Origin: Embleya sp040605455
Lineage (GTDB): Bacteria > Actinomycetota > Actinomycetes > Streptomycetales > Streptomycetaceae
DNA: 59,875 nucleotides
Direction of reading: 5' to 3'
Assembly: GCF_040605455.1 (NCBI RefSeq)
Contig: NZ_JBEXCV010000039.1
Coordinates: 1 to 59,875, forward strand
The notes under the pieces were generated by a model. The model did not search any database and was not told the origin of the DNA. It worked only from the letters and a program-made list of their open reading frames with translations. This document shows, in pieces, positions 57,223 to 59,875 of the stretch; within the stretch, counting starts at the first letter, position 1, and every line of letters starts with the position of its first letter. Both the position numbers and the translations under genes were made by a program.

Positions 57223-58432
57223 CCTCACGACGACCAAGGCACCGGCCAAGCCGGGCACCCTGCCGCTGGGCACCGTCCGGGCCGAGCACCTGTGGAAACG
57301 ATTTCGCGCGGACAGTCAGCGCATGCTCCTGCGGGACAACCTGGGCCGCATCGCACGCAAGATCTCCGGTCGCGACCAGGCCGACTGGCGCTGGGCGTTG
57401 CGCGACATCGACATCCACATCGACCCCGGCGAGGCGGTCGGCCTGATCGGCTCCAACGGGTCGGGCAAGTCGACGCTGCTCAAGATGCTCACCGGGGTGA
57501 TGTACCCCTACGCCGGCCGACTTCAGGTGCGTGGCCGAGTCGGCGCCCTGATCGAGGTCCGAGCGGGCATCCACCCGGATCTGACTGGCCGTGAGAACGC
57601 GTTCCTGTACGGCTCGTTGCTCGGCCTCAAACGGGCCGAGGTGGCCAACCGGTTCGACGACATCGTGGATTTCGCCGAGTTGGGCACCGCGATCGACCGG
57701 CAGGTCAAGTGGTACAGCTCCGGTATGCAGATGCGACTCGGGTTCGCGGTCGCCGCGTTCCTGGAACCGGACGTGCTCCTGGTCGACGAGGTGCTGGCGG
57801 TCGGCGACGCGCTCTTCCAGCAGAAGTGTCTGGACCGCATGCGGGTGGTGCTGGAACAGGGCACCACGCTCGTACTGGTCTCGCACGACCTCGCGTCGGT
57901 GGAGTCGATCTGCACCCGCGGAATCTGGCTCGAGCAGGGCGAGATCCGCACCGACGGCCCGATCCGGCAGGCGCTGCGCGGGTATCGGGACAGCGTCGAG
58001 GAGGAGACCGAGGCGCGTACCCGCACCGACGAGGCGATTCGCACCACCTTCGTGGACGTGCGCGGCGTGGACACGGCCGGCCCCACCACGAACCGGTCGA
58101 TGGTGGTCGAGGCGGAGTTCACGGGCGACCACCGCGGACCCGCCACGGTGCACATCGGCGTCACCGAAGGTACCGCGAGCCCGGTCTTCACCACCCGCCG
58201 CGACGTGCAGTTCGGCCGGTCGGGCAACCGGGTCAGGTGCACCCTGGACCGACTGCCGTTGCCGCGTGGGCGATACGCCCTGTGGATCGGGGTGTACGAC
58301 CGCGACGGCCACCCGCTGACCACGTGGCATCCCGCGAAACAGTTCGACGTGGCCGGGCCCGAGCTGGACACCCCGCCGCGCGCGGTGGTGCTGGCTGCGC
58401 CGGTCTACGTCGACCACACCTGGGAGGGGTGA
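57212..58432 (+). CDS. ABC ATPase with C-terminal carbohydrate-binding domain (Wzt/TagH-like)
   Basis: The 406-residue protein overlaps the permease by 11 bases. Walker A is GSNGSGKSTLLKML, the signature region YSSGMQMRLGFAV and Walker B DVLLVDEVLAVGD, the set used by polysaccharide-exporting ATPases. The extra C-terminal domain (residues about 275-406, VVEAEFTGDHRGPATVHIGV and LDRLPLPRGRYALWIGVYDR) is the Wzt-C-type beta-sandwich that recognises the glycan's end. It completes a Wzm/Wzt-type exporter. Confidence 0.92.
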   Translation: MSPSLTTTKAPAKPGTLPLGTVRAEHLWKRFRADSQRMLLRDNLGRIARKISGRDQADWRWALRDIDIHIDPGEAVGLIGSNGSGKSTLLKMLTGVMYPYAGRLQVRGRVGALIEVRAGIHPDLTGRENAFLYGSLLGLKRAEVANRFDDIVDFAELGTAIDRQVKWYSSGMQMRLGFAVAAFLEPDVLLVDEVLAVGDALFQQKCLDRMRVVLEQGTTLVLVSHDLASVESICTRGIWLEQGEIRTDGPIRQALRGYRDSVEEETEARTRTDEAIRTTFVDVRGVDTAGPTTNRSMVVEAEFTGDHRGPATVHIGVTEGTASPVFTTRRDVQFGRSGNRVRCTLDRLPLPRGRYALWIGVYDRDGHPLTTWHPAKQFDVAGPELDTPPRAVVLAAPVYVDHTWEG

Positions 58433-58438
58433 CCGGCC

Positions 58439-59710
58439 GTGCGCATCCTGGTGTGTCCGCACGACATGCAACTCGGCGGCAGCTCGATCAACGCCGTGGA
58501 TCTGGCCCGCGCGGTCCGCGACCTGGGTCACGAAGTGTGGGTGATGGGCCGTCAGGGCCCGCTCCGGCAACGGGTGGCCGCCGCCGGGCTGCCGCTGCTC
58601 GCGCTGCCCGAGCGGGCGCATGTGAGACCCTCGCCCGCGGTCTCCCGCACGATCGCCGCGGCGGTGCGCAGGCACCGGATCGACGTCGTGCACACCTATG
58701 AATACTGGCCGTTGGTCGAGGCGTTCCTGGGTGTGTTCGTGCCGCGCGGCACACCGGTGCTGGGCACCATCATGTCGATGGGCAGCCTGCCGCCGTACTT
58801 CCCGCGCACCGGCGTACCGCTGACCGTCGGCTACGGCGAGCTGTACGAGGAGACCGGCGAGCTGCGCGGCCTGGAGGGCGCCCGGGTGCACCTGCTGGAG
58901 CCGCCGGTGGACACCGCGATCGACCACCCGATCACCTCGTCGGCGGCCGACGGCTCGCCGGAGGTCGACGTCGAAGCATTCGCCGCCGAGCACGGACTGC
59001 TCAAACCGGCACCCACCGTGGTGGTGGTGTCACGGCTGGCCAGGCACCTCAAGCAGGAGCACCTGGAACGCACCATGGACGCCGTCGCCCGGCTGGCCCC
59101 GGAGATGCCCGGGCTGCGGCTGGTGATGGTCGGCGGCGGCTCGATCGAAGGCGAACTCCAGGCCCGGGCCGCCGAACTCAACGGTGACCTGGGTCGGCGC
59201 GCGATCGTGTTGACCGGCGAGATGGCGGATCCACGTCCGGCCTACGCACTGGCGGACGTCGTGGTGGGCATGGGCAGTTCCGCACTGCGCGGGATGGCCT
59301 TCGGCAAGCCCACCGTCGTGGTCGGCGAGCAGGGCTTCAGCAAAGCGGTGACACCGGAGACGATCGGCGACTTCGACGCGCTCGGCTTCTACGGCCTGGG
59401 CGCGGGCCGGGTGCCGGTCGAGCAGGACCCGCTGGTCGGCCAACTGACCGCGCTGCTGCGGGACCAGGCCGAGCGCGAGCGGATCGGCACGTGGTCGCTG
59501 GACCTGGTGCACGAGCGATTCGCGCTGGACGGTCAGGCCACCCGGTTGGTCGAATGGTACGAACAGGCCTGCCTGGAGCGGCCGGTGGCCCGCGGCCGGG
59601 TGGGCGAGGCGGTCCGGGTCGGCGGGCGGCTGGTGGGCTTCAAGGCGACCCAGCGCGGCCAGGCCCTGCGCCGGCGCACGCGCGGTCCGCGCGGGACCAC
59701 GACCGGATGA
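58439..59710 (+). CDS. Glycosyltransferase, GT-B fold
   Basis: The 423-residue protein begins MRILVCPHDMQLGGSSINAV, a GT-B opening; VVHTYEYWPLVEAFLGVFV and VVVVSRLARHLKQEHLERTM follow, and the second domain has VMVGGGSIEGELQ and GMGSSALRGMAFGKPTVVVG instead of the usual E-x7-E. It probably adds a sugar to the exported polymer. GTG 58439 has GGGAGGGG upstream. The end overlaps the next start (ATGA). Confidence 0.85.
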   Translation: MRILVCPHDMQLGGSSINAVDLARAVRDLGHEVWVMGRQGPLRQRVAAAGLPLLALPERAHVRPSPAVSRTIAAAVRRHRIDVVHTYEYWPLVEAFLGVFVPRGTPVLGTIMSMGSLPPYFPRTGVPLTVGYGELYEETGELRGLEGARVHLLEPPVDTAIDHPITSSAADGSPEVDVEAFAAEHGLLKPAPTVVVVSRLARHLKQEHLERTMDAVARLAPEMPGLRLVMVGGGSIEGELQARAAELNGDLGRRAIVLTGEMADPRPAYALADVVVGMGSSALRGMAFGKPTVVVGEQGFSKAVTPETIGDFDALGFYGLGAGRVPVEQDPLVGQLTALLRDQAERERIGTWSLDLVHERFALDGQATRLVEWYEQACLERPVARGRVGEAVRVGGRLVGFKATQRGQALRRRTRGPRGTTTG

Positions 59711-59875
59711 CCGAGCCGACCGGCCTGAGCAGCCTGACCATGTTGCACGTCGGGGCGTTCTCCGGCTCGGCGCCGGCGCTGCGCCGGGCGCTGGCCGAGC
59801 ACACCGCCGTCGAGGCGCACGATCTGATGCCGCTGGCCCGCGCGCCTGGCCTGGCCGGCGCGCGGCTGCGGGCCG
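59707..59875 (+). CDS. Partial glycosyltransferase-like gene running off the window
   Basis: Only 56 residues are present: MTEPTGLSSLTMLHVGAFSG then SAPALRRALAEHTAVEAHDL and MPLARAPGLAGARLRA. The pattern (LHVGAFSGSAPALRRAL) is like the first strand and helix of a GT-B glycosyltransferase. The start is coupled to the preceding gene (ATGA). The rest is outside the window, so the identity is uncertain. Confidence 0.55.
   Translation, partial: MTEPTGLSSLTMLHVGAFSGSAPALRRALAEHTAVEAHDLMPLARAPGLAGARLRA

Overview
The window is very GC-rich with strong G/C preference at third codon positions. It carries ABC-F, Tex, HTH/Clp-N and Wzy/Wzc-type genes typical of large-genome filamentous actinomycetes, so the source is most likely Streptomyces or a close relative (Kitasatospora/Embleya-like). 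Almost every + or - line of sequence is open in several frames, so calls rest on protein motifs, start/RBS context and operon packing.

Region 1 (1-9085) looks like part of a specialised-metabolite cluster. A divergent NRPS gene at the left edge begins in the middle of a condensation domain. Facing it is a tight operon: glutamate mutase small and large subunits (glutamate to 3-methylaspartate), a class II aminoacyl-tRNA-synthetase catalytic core with no anticodon-binding domain, an FMN-type glutamate-synthase domain without an Fe-S cluster, SbnA- and SbnB-type enzymes (phosphoserine plus glutamate to 2,3-diaminopropionate), and a DHA2 MFS exporter. It appears to make and couple two unusual amino acids. 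A 17-bp minisatellite follows sbnB.

Region 2 (9086-24110) is an accessory island. It holds an ISKra4 remnant, a secreted arylsulfotransferase/LGFP-repeat protein, an IS481 remnant fused to a decayed copy of a second DDE transposase, small hypothetical genes, and a complete ISL3-family element (15125-17485) with matching ends, an 8-bp target duplication and a passenger gene. It also has a winged-helix gene, an XRE regulator and a degenerate tyrosine-recombinase-fold gene coupled to a full-length DDE transposase. Its right edge is tRNA-Leu(GAG); an 81-bp copy of the sequence just 3' of that tRNA lies 6.5 kb away.

Region 3 (24260-33692) is ordinary chromosome: TetR divergent from an APC permease/nitrilase pair, an NAD-dependent epimerase, an autoregulated HTH/Clp-N pair whose transcript is probably leaderless, and tex.

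Region 4 (33159-38440) is a tyrosine/homogentisate catabolic operon (hppD, hmgA, an unknown gene, fahA) with a divergent Lrp/AsnC regulator, a perfect palindrome between them and a strong terminator at the end.

Region 5 (38443-46405) has scattered housekeeping or accessory genes: a frameshifted small gene, a hypothetical, a TerD-CAP fusion, an ABC-F ATPase, a PIG-L deacetylase, a lipoprotein and a membrane protein with a PI-PLC X domain.

Region 6 (46510-59875) is a surface or exopolysaccharide cluster in two divergent operons. The minus operon has a glycosyltransferase, a Wzc-like protein, a second glycosyltransferase, a GNAT-like protein, a Wzy-like polymerase and a DegT sugar aminotransferase. 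The plus operon has a glycosyltransferase, an ABC-2 permease, a Wzt-type ATPase, another glycosyltransferase and the start of a further gene.
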